NCBI GenBank assembly: GCA_025529335.1
Contig: JAMYHX010000087.1
Location: 50,622 to 114,621 of the forward strand
DNA length: 64,000 bases
Direction of reading: 5' to 3'
Origin: Rhizopus sp. PT2906
Taxonomy: Eukaryota > Mucoromycota > Mucoromycetes > Mucorales > Rhizopodaceae
The first letter of the stretch is position 1. Every line of letters starts with the position of its first letter. The notes below the pieces were generated by a model that was not told the DNA's origin, made no database searches, and worked only from the letters and a program-made list of their open reading frames with translations. Made by a program: the position numbers and the translations under genes. Of this stretch, positions 31,597 to 42,934 are shown piece by piece.

Positions 31597-34500
31597 CTGG
31601 TTTGACTACAGACCAGTGATCAACATTGTTGCTATTTCCTAGTGCTTTTAATAAAGGATTTCTTTACGTGTCCTTTTTTTTATTTTAAATCGATTCAACC
31701 ACACTTGAAGATGTATTGTTTTACAAGTTTGCTATAATAATGCTCATGTTTATTAAGCTCTTTTTATGCCTGGATATCATTATCTCATAATAAAGATACC
31801 TCTTTTTCTACACAAGATGTAAGATCTAATTCATAAAAGTAACAATGATCAAATGATCGAATGCTTAAGATGGAGCATTTCGTAAACTAATTAGGACAAT
31901 TGAGTTAAGTAAACGACTTTACGTTGGATGTATCGCCATAATTATCTTTGATTACAAAAAAGTATCTGAAATACACACACATGGCCAAAAGTGAGCCATG
32001 AAATTTCCATTTTTGGGTCAAACTATTCTGGAAAAAGCAATATTTTCTTCTCTCTAATTCCAGGTTTAACCAAACTTGGAAAAAAAAAAGAAAAACCACC
32101 AACAGTTCTGTTACACCAAGTTTGGTGTACCCTTTTAGGCATTCAAAGCCTACTGCAGGGGGGAGGGGAGGCAATACCTTGTGAAGTGACAGAGCAGCTT
32201 CTACTTTTAATTGGTAGTACTACGCGTTTTTGGAATATCCCGCTTTAGGATTTAACCTGTTATTTCAGGAAGACAAGAACTTTGAATACACGCATGACTT
32301 TCTCCCTTTTGAAAAAAGAGAAAGTTTTGTAACTACTACTGCTGTTATTATTACTGGTACAGTTGTTGTTGTTTTATGCATATGCTTCTGATTTTAAGAT
32401 TATACATTTACTTATACATCAAGTGTATCTAAAGAGACACATAACACATCCTTCTTATCGTTATTCCATAAAGAGACACAGCAATAATACTTGGAGCTAC
32501 ACAGTTTCATTACTGTAGATCATCTTCTCATCCTTTACTGTTATAAATTTGAGTTTGCGGCAAGCTCAAACTAGATTTAAGGTTAAAAGATGGAATTTCT
32601 TGTGTAAATTATTCCGTTTTTCCATAATTATTAATTTGTATTTATCGATAATTAGACACTCAATCTGTAATCTTTTTTTAGCTTGTAATAATCTTAATGT
32701 TTGAAGAAACTGTGACACTGAACAAGTGTTTGATGCCATTCAATGGAGGCTTAGCTACGAATGAGCTAATATGTCAAGAATAAATAAACAAGGCTTTCTT
32801 TTAATCTTGAATGTAATCCATCTCTTATATTCTATGGCTTTGTAGCTTCATTATCTTTTCTTTTATGTGCTATCTCATACACTTTGATAGATAATATCCA
32901 TTCTTGTTCCCCCCTCCTCTCTCCCCTTTTTTTTCGGACTTGACTAAATCATCTGGCCTAGAGAACGTTCTTTTTGCCTTTGGGCAGTTCAAGTGGAAAA
33001 AAGGGGGGGTAATAAGGATATGATAATAGTAGCTTGTAAATTGCCTAATAAAGTTTTGTTTGTTTACAAGTTTAAACAGATTACTTTGTGGAACAGAAAA
33101 AATAGAACTTGCGCGCTGATGGCTAAAAGGAAAGTCTGGCCGTTATAATGAGTACGCGTGTGTGTGGTTAAGTTCTTTATGTTAGCAAATCAACAATGTT
33201 TAATTCATATTTCTATTCAATCAGGTTATGCATGAATGTTGGTATATATATATGTCTATATTCTATGGCCTAGATTCCTCTAGATAAAGATCTTCCTCCT
33301 TTTGCCTTTTTTGACGAGTGGTCAAACCCCCAATCGAAAAGGGAACTTGGGCTCTTCCCCACAATAAACCTTTCTTTCTCTCTCTCTATCTCTCCTTTTA
33401 TATTATTTTATATATAAATACTTTACAATACATGTAATTTAAAGTTTTAAAACTTGCAAAAGGATCGCTAAAGTGCAAATAATAATGATTTTCGGGTTGT
33501 TGCCATTTTAAGATATTGTAAGGAGAGAGAGAGATTATATCAGGTGAATAAAACATTCCATAATTTTCTTTTTACTTCTATATTGAGTACAGATTTTTTT
33601 TATTTTTTTTGCCTGCAGGATGACTAAATATTAACGCAATTCTAAAACAAAGAACAAGAGAGAAAAAGAAGAGAAAGAGAGGAGAGGGATTTCTAGGCTA
33701 ACGAAAAATGACAACTAGACCGAACTGATCGATCGTGTCATGCCCGCTTTTATAAATGATTCGCAGGCACATTCTATTCTCAGTAATATCTTTACACAGC
33801 AGTAAACCGTTAACCTTGTAAGCAAACATGAAGAATTAGAGCATAAAAAAATCATTAAAATGGTGAAAAGGAGAAAATAACTGTCCTGGACAATCTAGTA
33901 ACACTAGGAAACTTTAATCACAAATTGGACGCTTGTGAATTATTGACGGAAATGCCCCGATATGTACGAGCTTACACTCTTCCCCTTTATGTTTCTTTTT
34001 CTTTCTCTGCACAATGCGAGGGTCCTGACTTGGGGTACATTAAAAATAGAATATTAGCCCACGTTTATGAAGGTGTGTACTGCTAATGTTGTATTGACTA
34101 TATATTTTTCATTTAAACTCTCTTGTAAAACAGGCTCTTTATGGTCTAGAAACTCTAATTTATAAGTGATGAAGCTCGCGTCAGTGGTATAAGCTATGAA
34201 CTTTAAAACATCTGAATTGTCAGATATAAGCTATCTTTGTACACATGTAACCTTGATTACTTTGATTTTTTAAAAAAGAGAAATACCCCCACAAGATGGG
34301 CTACAGGCTAAAAAGACTTTCCTTTTACTTCATCTTTCCCCCTCTCTTTTTTTCTTAAAGGTTTGTCCATTTTATTGAATATGGAACCATGGATTATTCT
34401 GGAAAAAGAAGCCCGGAAGCTCAGGGATAAACAGAGCTGCAATATTCCTGTTACAGGAATATGTATCGCTCGAGCACCATACACATACACACGCGCGCGC

Positions 34501-34765
34501 GCACAAGATAATTAATCAACTGTCACACATCGACTATTGTTATTATTTACATCAAAACATGTCTCTTTCTACAGTATAGAAGCTACTAGTTTTGTTATAG
34601 AGTGAATCTTTCAAGAGAATAAAAAAAGCTTACATTAGAGTTTGAAGCGTTGAACATATTCGCACACACACACATACACACACATATACGCACGAATACG
34701 CATGCTGATTGTAAAATTTAAATCCAGTAATAGTGTTTAATCAAATAGGTCCTGCAACTCAAATG

Positions 34766-34785
34766 ACACACACACACACACACAC
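34766..34785. repeat. CA microsatellite
   Basis: Ten CA units inside the gene-poor region, in a 300-bp neighbourhood with several other CA and CG runs. Confidence 0.85.
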
Positions 34786-35481
34786 GTACATCATTATTAT
34801 TATCAGTGACAGCATAAATGCGTAGCCGCTGTTAAGGAGAATGAATGAGAAAAGGGGAGGGGGTGGATCTCTCTTTATGGGAAAATGACAACTATTCGGA
34901 TGAAGGGTAAATATTACAAGATGATCTTGTTCATCTTTACATTTTAGTAGAAGCGGGCAATCCATAACCATTGTAGCCGACGTTAGGCTCAGCGTAACAC
35001 CACTTCTTTATATGTATATTAAAAAAAAGGAACCCGCAGAATCTAAAAGAAGGAAACGGGACTGATTAGTATGGATTAGTTCAGTAGCCGCTAATACTTT
35101 AGCAAACAAAAAATAACTCTCCATCTTTTTGATCTTGTCTTTTTTTGGGGCGCAAAGGCTTTCTTGTCGATAGAATATTTGATGCGATATGATGCTATAA
35201 TGAAGAAAGAGTATTCAGGAGAATAAAGGGGCGTGAAAGGCGAACAATACATGCGTACTGATAAGGACCACATGAAATAAACAATTTTTGTTTACTATCA
35301 TTACACAAGTCTTTTTTCTTATAACGTATGTCGAAAAAAGGGGATAGGAAAGGGAAAGGGGGGACAGAAAGAGTAGGAAATAATGTGATGCCTTTTTTTT
35401 TTACAAAGGGACGTGCAGTACTTGGCTATTTATTTATCTTTTCCTTTTTCATAAAGGATTGATTTCGTCTATTGAATGCTT

Positions 35482-35488
35482 TATATAA
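35482..35488 (+). promoter_or_regulatory. TATA box of the C2H2 gene
   Basis: TATATAA lies 82 bp before the start codon at 35564 and is followed by a strongly pyrimidine-rich leader, a usual arrangement for a fungal TATA promoter. Confidence 0.6.
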
Positions 35489-35563
35489 ATAGTCTTTTTT
35501 TCTTTTCTTTTTCTTTTTATTACTCTTATTCTTATTACTACTTACTTTTCGTTTCCTTATTCA

Positions 35564-36310
35564 ATGACTTTTCAAACCTCGTATTCCACGTTGAACGTTA
35601 ATGAATACATACAAACAAAGTCGTATCATCACTCGTACGATCCAGTGTTACTGCAAGAAGCCTATGATGGACTCGGTATATATATTCCTTTTACCGACTA
35701 TAAAGAGCCCTTAGGAACGGAAAGTCATCGTCCAGCTCGCTCTGATTCTTATTTCACTTATAACAACGCATGGGATGATTATGGCAACTTAGGATACCCG
35801 GTCAGTCACTATCCTCCAGATTACCCCATCTTTCAGCCAGGGTACAGTGATAGTCGTATGGCGTATACTGTACCAAAGAATATATACAATCCAAAGCATG
35901 ATGCTTCAAATAATCATTCAAGTGTTCACAAGACAGAAACAAGCAAGGACTATACCAGAGATGATTATACGGTACCAAATTCACCTGAATCGGTTACCTC
36001 AGATCTATCGTCATCAGCTTCCTCCGTCAGTTCAGCAACCGGTTCGTCTGCCAAAAAGAACAGCAAGGAAGAACTAGGTGTAAAAAAGGTGCATGCTTGC
36101 GACTTTTGTGATCGTAAATTTGCAAGAAAGTATGATGCGCATCGACACATTCGTATTCACACAGGAAATAAACCATATGTTTGTCCTTGTTGTCGTAAAT
36201 GCTTTGCCCGCTCAGATGCACGTACTCGACATGTTCGCAAGGAACCCGCCTGCTTTGCATTCTCAAAAAAGTTAGATATGATCCAACGTACAAGACAGAG
36301 CAAAGAATAA
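35564..36310 (+). CDS. C2H2 zinc-finger transcription factor
   Basis: Single-exon 248-aa frame. Residues 1-150 are rich in Tyr, Pro, Ser and Asp and likely form an activation region; a Ser-rich stretch (SSSASSVSSATGSS) precedes the DNA-binding part. Two fingers follow: CDFCDRKFARKYDAHRHIRIH (classical C2H2) joined by TGNKPY to CPCCRKCFARSDARTRHVRK with a terminal EPAC, so that the second finger uses Cys as last ligand or has wide H-x5-C spacing. The linker and the RSDARTRH helix resemble finger pairs of yeast regulators that bind GC-rich sites. The very long upstream region and TATA box fit a tightly regulated gene; the target is unknown. Confidence 0.87.
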   Translation: MTFQTSYSTLNVNEYIQTKSYHHSYDPVLLQEAYDGLGIYIPFTDYKEPLGTESHRPARSDSYFTYNNAWDDYGNLGYPVSHYPPDYPIFQPGYSDSRMAYTVPKNIYNPKHDASNNHSSVHKTETSKDYTRDDYTVPNSPESVTSDLSSSASSVSSATGSSAKKNSKEELGVKKVHACDFCDRKFARKYDAHRHIRIHTGNKPYVCPCCRKCFARSDARTRHVRKEPACFAFSKKLDMIQRTRQSKE

Positions 36311-38221
36311 ATCAAATCATCCCTACGTCGTGTTCAGCATGTATTCATTCTTTTTATATATATATTTCATACAACAATGAATCTATTTCATCTCTTTGCA
36401 TTTTCCCTCTCTTTTTTATTATTTATCTATGACCCCTCTCTCTTCTTTCTCCTTCATATTGTCATTATATGATCTTTACTTTTCTTATTTACATACAGGT
36501 TATGCATACTTTTTTTAAAAAAAAATCCATTAACAAAATAAAGCAGCATATGACTCAATTTTTTTTTTTACAGGCTAATATGGCTCAATCATTTCAGTCC
36601 ACTCAATTTTTGTTGCTAGGTAACACATGTCTAAGGTGTTGCAAATGAACTATTTCTCGTATATTTCATTTATATGTGATGAATTATGCAGATGAGTGCT
36701 TTCTTTTTTAGTCAACTTGCAGTAAAGCTCTCAAGAGAAGGGGGACAGAAAGAGACAGAGAGAGATTTCAAAACCGCATATTTGTCCTAAAAAGGCAAAT
36801 GTTGATCATTTAATATCTCAGATGTATTCCTAAGCGTTCTGAATACTAAAATGCAGAAAAAGAAAAAAATAGTAATATTTATTTATGAAAAAGTAACAAT
36901 AAAAATGATTTTGTTTATATTTCACAAGTAATGTAGTTTGAATCAAAATAGACATCATATCTTTTTCATAATATCTTCTTTATTTGTTGTCCATTTGCTC
37001 ATATTTTGTTATGTTTACTATAAAATAAGGAGAAAAAGAAAAAAAAAACATGCAGAAAGCAATAATGATATTATAATGGCGTCATAATTACCTCTATTAT
37101 TATTAGTTTTTTTCGCTCTACAGAAAAATAAAGAATTTCTTGTAGCTTTATTTGGAATATGAATTTACTACCACTAACTACCTCGTTAAGCCAATCATAA
37201 TTGATGCTTTTTTTATATACACCAAGACTATATATATCATTAAAGACTATGCATAAGAACGTACTCTTCTTTTTCTTTACATCCCAAAAAAGGAAATAGA
37301 CGATGATCAATAAGTAAAGGGAAAATTATATATCCCATTCGTTCTATTAGAATGTCAAGATATTCTCTCTCTCTCTCTGTTTCTCGGAAATTCAATGAAA
37401 GTGGGTAAAAGATACTGTATTTGGATACACAGCCAAAGCCTGTCAAAAAATAAAGTGTAATTATCATTATACTTACATCATGCTTCGACGCGCATTCAAA
37501 GCTAATTGCAAGGATAGAGGGGAATTATATATATATATATATATATGTATTAACTGAGGAAGGGGGGACAGTCTTCAATCAACTTGTTAAACAGAAATAC
37601 TTTCTTTCGGCTAACTAAATAATAAAGGAAAGTAAACATAAGCCGTCATAGAAGGTACTTTGAGCACTAATGACAAATTGCATTTGGTCGCAGTGGGCCC
37701 TGTTCTTTATCAGTGGCTAAAGACAATCTTTTATATTGAAGCAATGATGTATCTGTTGCATATATACACTAAAAAGATTAATTTGGAGGAAATAGAATTT
37801 GTCAATAAATCATGTAAATTTCCTGAACAACCCATCATTCTGCCACATGCTTACCATTTATCATTGCTAACCTCATTAGTCTGTCTCTAGCAGACCTAAA
37901 AGGTAAAACGGATGATTTATGATCATTTGCATGTAACTTGCATAGTGCTCATGTCCTTGGTGATCTCACCGCTCTGGTCTAGTCTAGACAATCTATGACA
38001 ATCCCTTTATTTTAAAGCATTATCGGTTTGTGCGATTAGCACCATAAAATGACTTTGTTACTTTTTTGGTGGGAATACAAACTTTCAAATTCCTAATAGA
38101 CTGATTCGGCCTTGCATCCGATCTATAGACTAAGCCTAGTAAATAAAAAAGTGATGATCGTTTATTGGATAAAGACAGAATTCAAGGAGAATAAGAAGAA
38201 GGGGGAAGCGGAAGAAGACGG
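36311..38221. other. 1.9 kb spacer
   Basis: AT-rich DNA between the stops of the C2H2 gene and of the convergent GPI7 gene. It includes a TA repeat at 37526-37546 and several polypurine runs. Frames of 75-80 codons lack motifs. For two convergent genes this is much more DNA than termination needs, but no gene or RNA is recognised. Confidence 0.5.
37526..37546. repeat. TA microsatellite
   Basis: About ten TA units in the spacer between convergent genes. Confidence 0.85.
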
Positions 38222-38870
38222 TCAGTCAAGAGTATTGTTACAGATAAACACCAAAAAGAGGGAACCAATAAAAGCTTGAACTGTCCAATGAAATAGGCAA
38301 TTCCATGCAACCTGATATAAATATTTTGGAGAAAAGACAGTCCAGATAAATAAATGCTCCCTCAGGATTGTCACCGAAATCGACAGAAAGGACAGTGCCA
38401 CACTAAAAAAGACAGACTGTGTGATGATAAACATGACCCATCTTTTTGGAATGTCTATCGTTGCACATGAATCGGCAATAAGCGACCAAGAGGCAAATGC
38501 CCACCATACACTCGCAGACCAGTTGGAGATAAAGGTAAGTACTCCTATCAGGAGCGTGTCGTATCCTTGAACACCGACATAGGCATTGCTCAAATCTACA
38601 GAGGCTAATGAATTGGAATGGCCCGTCATAAAGAAGGATGCGTGACACAGACAAGTCATCATGATGGCTAATGTCGATACTGACAGTCGGTCTATCTTTA
38701 TCAGATATTGCTGCCACAGTTTAAAGATGTGATAATGTAGATAGAACACAAGGAATAGCGCGGTATTGTTTGTTCCGTTAAGTAGAATAAGGAGAGGTGT
38801 TGCTGTGTGCAATAGCAATTCTATTAGTCTGCTGTTGTCATTACCTGGCAACAAAATGACGTTAATCTCT

Positions 38871-38906
<36 letters not shown>

Positions 38907-41493
38907 TAAGCCTTTGTTTGTGCATCTCGCTTACCAAAGCTTCTATTGTCTTCTAAATTGATCAGTTTTACTTTTCTTGTGATATAGCGTAACGCACACA
39001 GAACAAATAAGGCAGCCGCACCATAGTTGTATATCAATCGACCGAGTTGTACTTGGTCTAGTGGCTTCACCAATTCCATATTAAGTAAGCCTTGATATAA
39101 CTCAGGCACAGATTTCATTGTGTTCCCATCATGGCCGGTAACAGTTGGATCTGACCGAATCTTGTACACGAGCACAAGTGTAGAACAAAAAGAGATGATA
39201 AACAGATAGAATGCCTTGGAAATATTCAAAATTACATTCGCAGGTTGATAGACATCCTCTGCCTGCGCTTTGCCTAATTCAATCACGTTCTTGGCAGCAA
39301 GGGCAACTGTCGTACCTAAAGTTAGAGCCACGAGATGCCATGGCGATATATAGTGTGATAGCATGCTTGATAATCCTCGATTCCATCCAATTGCTAATCG
39401 TACTGTTACTAGTTGAAGAAAGCACAGGATGGCTGAATATATAGTAAGCTTGCTTGATGAATGGACTGTATAGAGGCTTCAAGAGTATAAGAACAAGATA
39501 AAAGTCATTCTTTTTAAACTACCTTTGTACTACACCTAACAAAATAAATGTTTGAAGGAAATAATACCAAGTTACATGCTCTTCTTCAACATAACTGCTT
39601 GCAAACATACTAATCGAGTAAGCTCCCAAAAAAATAATTGAAAAATACCAGTTGAGCTTCCAGACTTGATCTGTCTTGTATCTCATTTGGTAATGCCAGA
39701 CACAAAATAAGGTTGCACTAGATGCAATCAGCATTGTACCTAGTATCATGTAGCTTAGCTTATAGTCACTTGCAATATTTGCTAGCTCTGATTGTGTTAG
39801 ATCTATAAACTTGAGAAAGAGGTTGTTATTAGTCTTTTCTTTTCCTACTTTGACATTTAATTACCTCATTAAATAGCACAATTGCATCGTGAGCTGTCTG
39901 CTGTACTTGAGTTGAAAGATACTGTTCGTAAAGCACGGTAGCTTGAGCATACAGTTTACCGTGTAAGCTAGTGTTATCATCAAGATGTAAATGGGGCACG
40001 CGGATATATTCTTGAACTGTTGGTATCATTTTTTCCAAAAGTTGCGCCAACTGAAACGCATTTAGCTGTAAAGCTCTGAGTAAGCTGGTGGCTAGTAAAG
40101 AGCAGTTGATTGAGAATGGAAAAAGTTAAAAACACTCTTGTACTTACTATCTTCTTCCTTAATTAAATCAGTTATGACTCTACCAAGATTATTTCTTGGA
40201 ATAGGGAATGAGAATAGCGATGCAAGTGTTGGTACCAAGTCGATCTGATCTATAACAGGGTGCCCAAACGCTGTTGATCTTTTTGTACTCTTTGCTTGTT
40301 TGAAATGTGGACGTGACTGAAACTGTGGGCTTAGAAAAATAAGAGCCTTGATGATATTAGACTTTTTGATGCTTCATCTTTTATATAAGCTTACTGTAGA
40401 TGTTTCTCCAGTCGAAGATCCCCCATGATTCCCATTCTATTGATACCAATTACTTTTTCTTTTTTACTTTCAATACGATCAACACACTTACATCATTCAT
40501 TCCATGATCACCACAGATAACAATCAGTGTGCCTTTTGCCTTGGGATCACTAATAAGCCTCTCAGCATCTTGTTTTGATACAATATCAAAGATAGATTCA
40601 ATAGCCTCGTCCATTTCTCTTTGCTTTGGCTGCATCAAGGGACTGTTGGGCCCACCCAAATGGCCGATATGATCTAAACCCAGGTAATGCATGATAAGTA
40701 CGTCCCATCTTTCCTTGGCTATGTCTTGTTGAATGTGTCTAGAGACATTCAAGTCCACTTGTACAGTGTCCTATCTGCTGTTATCTAATCTTGTCCCCTT
40801 TGTCCGATTTCAAAAAAAGCACTTACGGATACATAAAATGACGTTGTTCCATCTGTTTTATCAAAGAGACCAGGAAATAGTCTGATCCATGTGTCATCAC
40901 CAAAGAAATACATCGTCTTGTTGGTTTTCTTCAATTGATGAACCCAGTTATCATGAAAATCAAGAGAGGAACTTGTATCTGATTCGGCGATATTCAGTAT
41001 CGCATCTAGGAAGCTCGGAATAGTTCCTGTCGTCAGTGCCTTGATACGTGGCATAGTGACAGTGGGTGCTGTTGCTTTTGCTGTAAATGGTATTGCTGTT
41101 CCATATTCTATTTGACTACAAGAGAAAGAGACTTAGTTTTTCTCTCTTCTTCTTCTTGTAATGTTGTTACCTTTTTACAAAATGAAAACCCGATTGCTCT
41201 CCAAAAACAAAATCACTAAAAGAAAATAAAAAGTAAGCACGAGGCAAGTGTACTTGTTATTATTACTTTCGAAGTGCGTCAATGACAATAAATGCAAGTC
41301 TATCAAATACAGGTTCCTGCCAATAGTGTTTATGCAAATCGTCTGCTAATGACAAAGGAGCATCTTGTTGTGTGGCAAACCCTGACAGGTATATTTTATA
41401 GGGAAAAAACCCCTTGGCAAATAAACCTATGCCTATTATCTGTATGCACGCGAGTACAAACAGGTATAGTAGGTTGTGTCTTATACTTGACAT
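38222..41493 (-). CDS. GPI7: GPI ethanolamine phosphate transferase 2 (GPI7/PIG-G)
   Basis: Ten exons, complement(38222..38844, 38935..39476, 39523..39809, 39865..40091, 40148..40346, 40395..40436, 40492..40770, 40827..41115, 41171..41215, 41267..41493), give 919 aa. The start MSSIRHNLLYLF at 41493 gives the short N-terminal signal anchor usual for the family. The lumenal catalytic domain has FIVIDALRNDFVFGE (metal-binding Asp), APTVTMPRIKALTTG with the nucleophilic Thr, MYFFGDDTWIRLFP, LGLDHIGHLGGPNSPLM and VICGDHGMND. The C-terminal half is a multi-span membrane region. LDHIGHxxGPNSPLM and the overall layout are of GPI7/PIG-G, which adds ethanolamine phosphate to the second mannose of GPI in the ER, with PIG-F/GPI11. 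The last intron (38934..38845) is 90 nt, contains a 33-nt homopolymer and stays open in frame. Confidence 0.92.
38873..38905. repeat. T33 homopolymer inside a GPI7 intron
   Basis: Thirty-three T residues on the plus strand (A on the coding strand) lie inside the last intron of GPI7. If the intron were kept, they would encode a run of lysines without a frame change. Confidence 0.93.
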
Positions 41494-41637
41494 GAAGGAC
41501 AGAGAGAGGTGCTTGTGTAACGTTTCCCTCTTTGAGGTGCCTGTGACTTGAAGGTGGCTTGTCCTCATTTTTACTACTTTTCTTTTTTTGCTTCTTTCAA
41601 CTTGTCTTCCCTCTCTCTCTCTTTTTTTTTTCAACCA
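41494..41637. promoter_or_regulatory. Short divergent promoter, GPI7 / L1-fold gene
   Basis: Only 144 bp lie between the start codons. The plus-strand side is a CT-rich leader (41601-41631), common before ribosome-related genes. No TATA box is seen. Confidence 0.5.
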
Positions 41638-42774
41638 ATGACTCAGTTAGATCTAAAACAAGTAAATCTAGTACTTCAAAGTGCGATCGACTGTTATACT
41701 TATGCTTATTCATATAGGCAAAAAAGGCCATATCTGCTTTATACAAATATCAAGCAAACAGAGCCAGCAATGATCTATTGGAAGATGAGACGGATAATAA
41801 CATCAGTATTCAAATTAGCACTCATGCTATCAATAAGCATAAACCCAAGGCAAAGCCAAAAAAGATGTAATTATATTAAACTGAACGGAAATAGTTTAAA
41901 TTTAACTTTTTATAGTACTTTAAAGCATTCACCATATCCCAGCAACATTGAAATCTGTTTAATAACAAAAAGCAATCCAACTGAAATTGAAGCACTCATC
42001 AAGAAGCAAAACGTTCCTTTTATCAAAAAAGTAAATACATGAAAAAAAAGAGAGAAAAAGGGCTGACAGATATTTGATTAGGTCATCACGCCTCTTTTGT
42101 TGAAGACAACCTACAAAACATATGAATCTAAAAGAAAGTTAGCAGCATCATACGATCTTTTCTTAGCTGATGATCGTATTTCTCATCTTGTACCTGAATT
42201 GTTTGGAAAATCATTCTTGGCAAGAAACAAGTAAGGATGAGAAGATTGTTGTGTAAAGATTGACTCATTTCTTGATAGAATTCCTATTCCAGTAAAAATG
42301 AATGGATCTTTAAAGAATACTGTCGAAAAGACTTTAAAGTGTACTTTTGCTAAAGTGAACGCTGGTACCGTTACGTAAGTAATCATGTATTTATTATGTT
42401 TGTGTATTGACCCATTTTATAGTTCGATAAAGATTGGTAGCTTTGGTATGAAACAATCTGAAATCTTGGAAAATTATGAAGCTGCCGTGCCTCAATTAGT
42501 TGAACATATTGCAGCTGAATGGAAAAACGTAAATATTATCGGTTTGAAGTCAAATGGATCTCCTTTATTACCTATCATATGTATCTTGCCTGAAGGAAAG
42601 GAAGAAGTAGAAAAGGAAGAGAGTAAAGAAGAGAGTCAAGAAGAGAGTAAAGAAGATGACAAGGAAACTGAAAAGAAGAAGAAAAAGGTTGAAAAGAAGA
42701 CAGCCGAGGTTAAAAAGATACAAAAAAAGGTTGGAAAGAAGAACGTTCAAAAGAAGAAGGGTGGAAAGAAATAG
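41638..42774 (+). CDS. Ribosomal L1-domain nucleolar protein (UTP30/CIC1/RSL1D1 type)
   Basis: Six exons, 41638..41661, 41718..41866, 41916..42030, 42082..42230, 42279..42374 and 42423..42774, give 294 aa. The first two introns (56 and 49 nt) total 105 nt, so an unspliced frame is also open there but yields wrong protein; splicing restores QAKKAISALYKYQ, LLEDETDN and ITLKHSPYPSNIEICLITK. The L1 fold continues with KTYESKRKLAASYDLFLADDRI, PELFGKSFLARNK, IPIPVKMNGS and TSIKIGSFGMKQSEILENY. The C terminus (about 240-294) is Lys/Glu-rich, as in nucleolar members. Homologues (yeast UTP30 and CIC1/NSA3, human RSL1D1) assist pre-ribosome assembly. Which of the yeast pair is the orthologue cannot be decided here. 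Confidence 0.88.
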
Positions 42775-42934
42775 ATGAATAAAAGTTTAATTGTATAAAT
42801 ACAGTGTTTTTGTCTTGTTGTTGTTCCTTTAGAGTTTTATAGATCAAGTGTATACACAATTTAAAAGAACCTTTGATTATTTATTTTTTATATATAAATG
42901 TGACATTATGTGTGAAGAAGGGGGGTTAACATTT

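Larger units (their letters stand above)
31597..35563. other. 4 kb gene-poor region
   Basis: No reading frame here combines length, splice signals and recognisable motifs. It contains simple repeats at 34478-34504 (CA/CG), 34660-34700 and 34766-34785 (CA), runs of G or C near 32157-32170, 33001-33010 and 34853-34863, and a perfect 9-bp inverted repeat at 34442-34462. No tRNA B-box-like sequence was noticed. It may act as a long control region for the C2H2 gene or hold non-coding RNA or decayed transposon sequence. Confidence 0.5.

Noticed and set aside
31905..32248. Overlapping frames of 85-89 codons in the gene desert
   Set aside because: No family motif, no promoter-like signal and opposed frames of equal length; looks like chance.
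37660..37890. 76-codon plus-strand frame in the spacer before GPI7
   Set aside because: Starts at a non-ATG codon, has no motif and no flanking signals.
31597..38221. Search for tRNA, snRNA or CRISPR-like arrays in the long spacers
   Set aside because: No B-box-like GGTTCGANTCC, no U6-like start and no spaced direct repeats were noticed by eye; small structured RNAs could still be missed without a covariance search.
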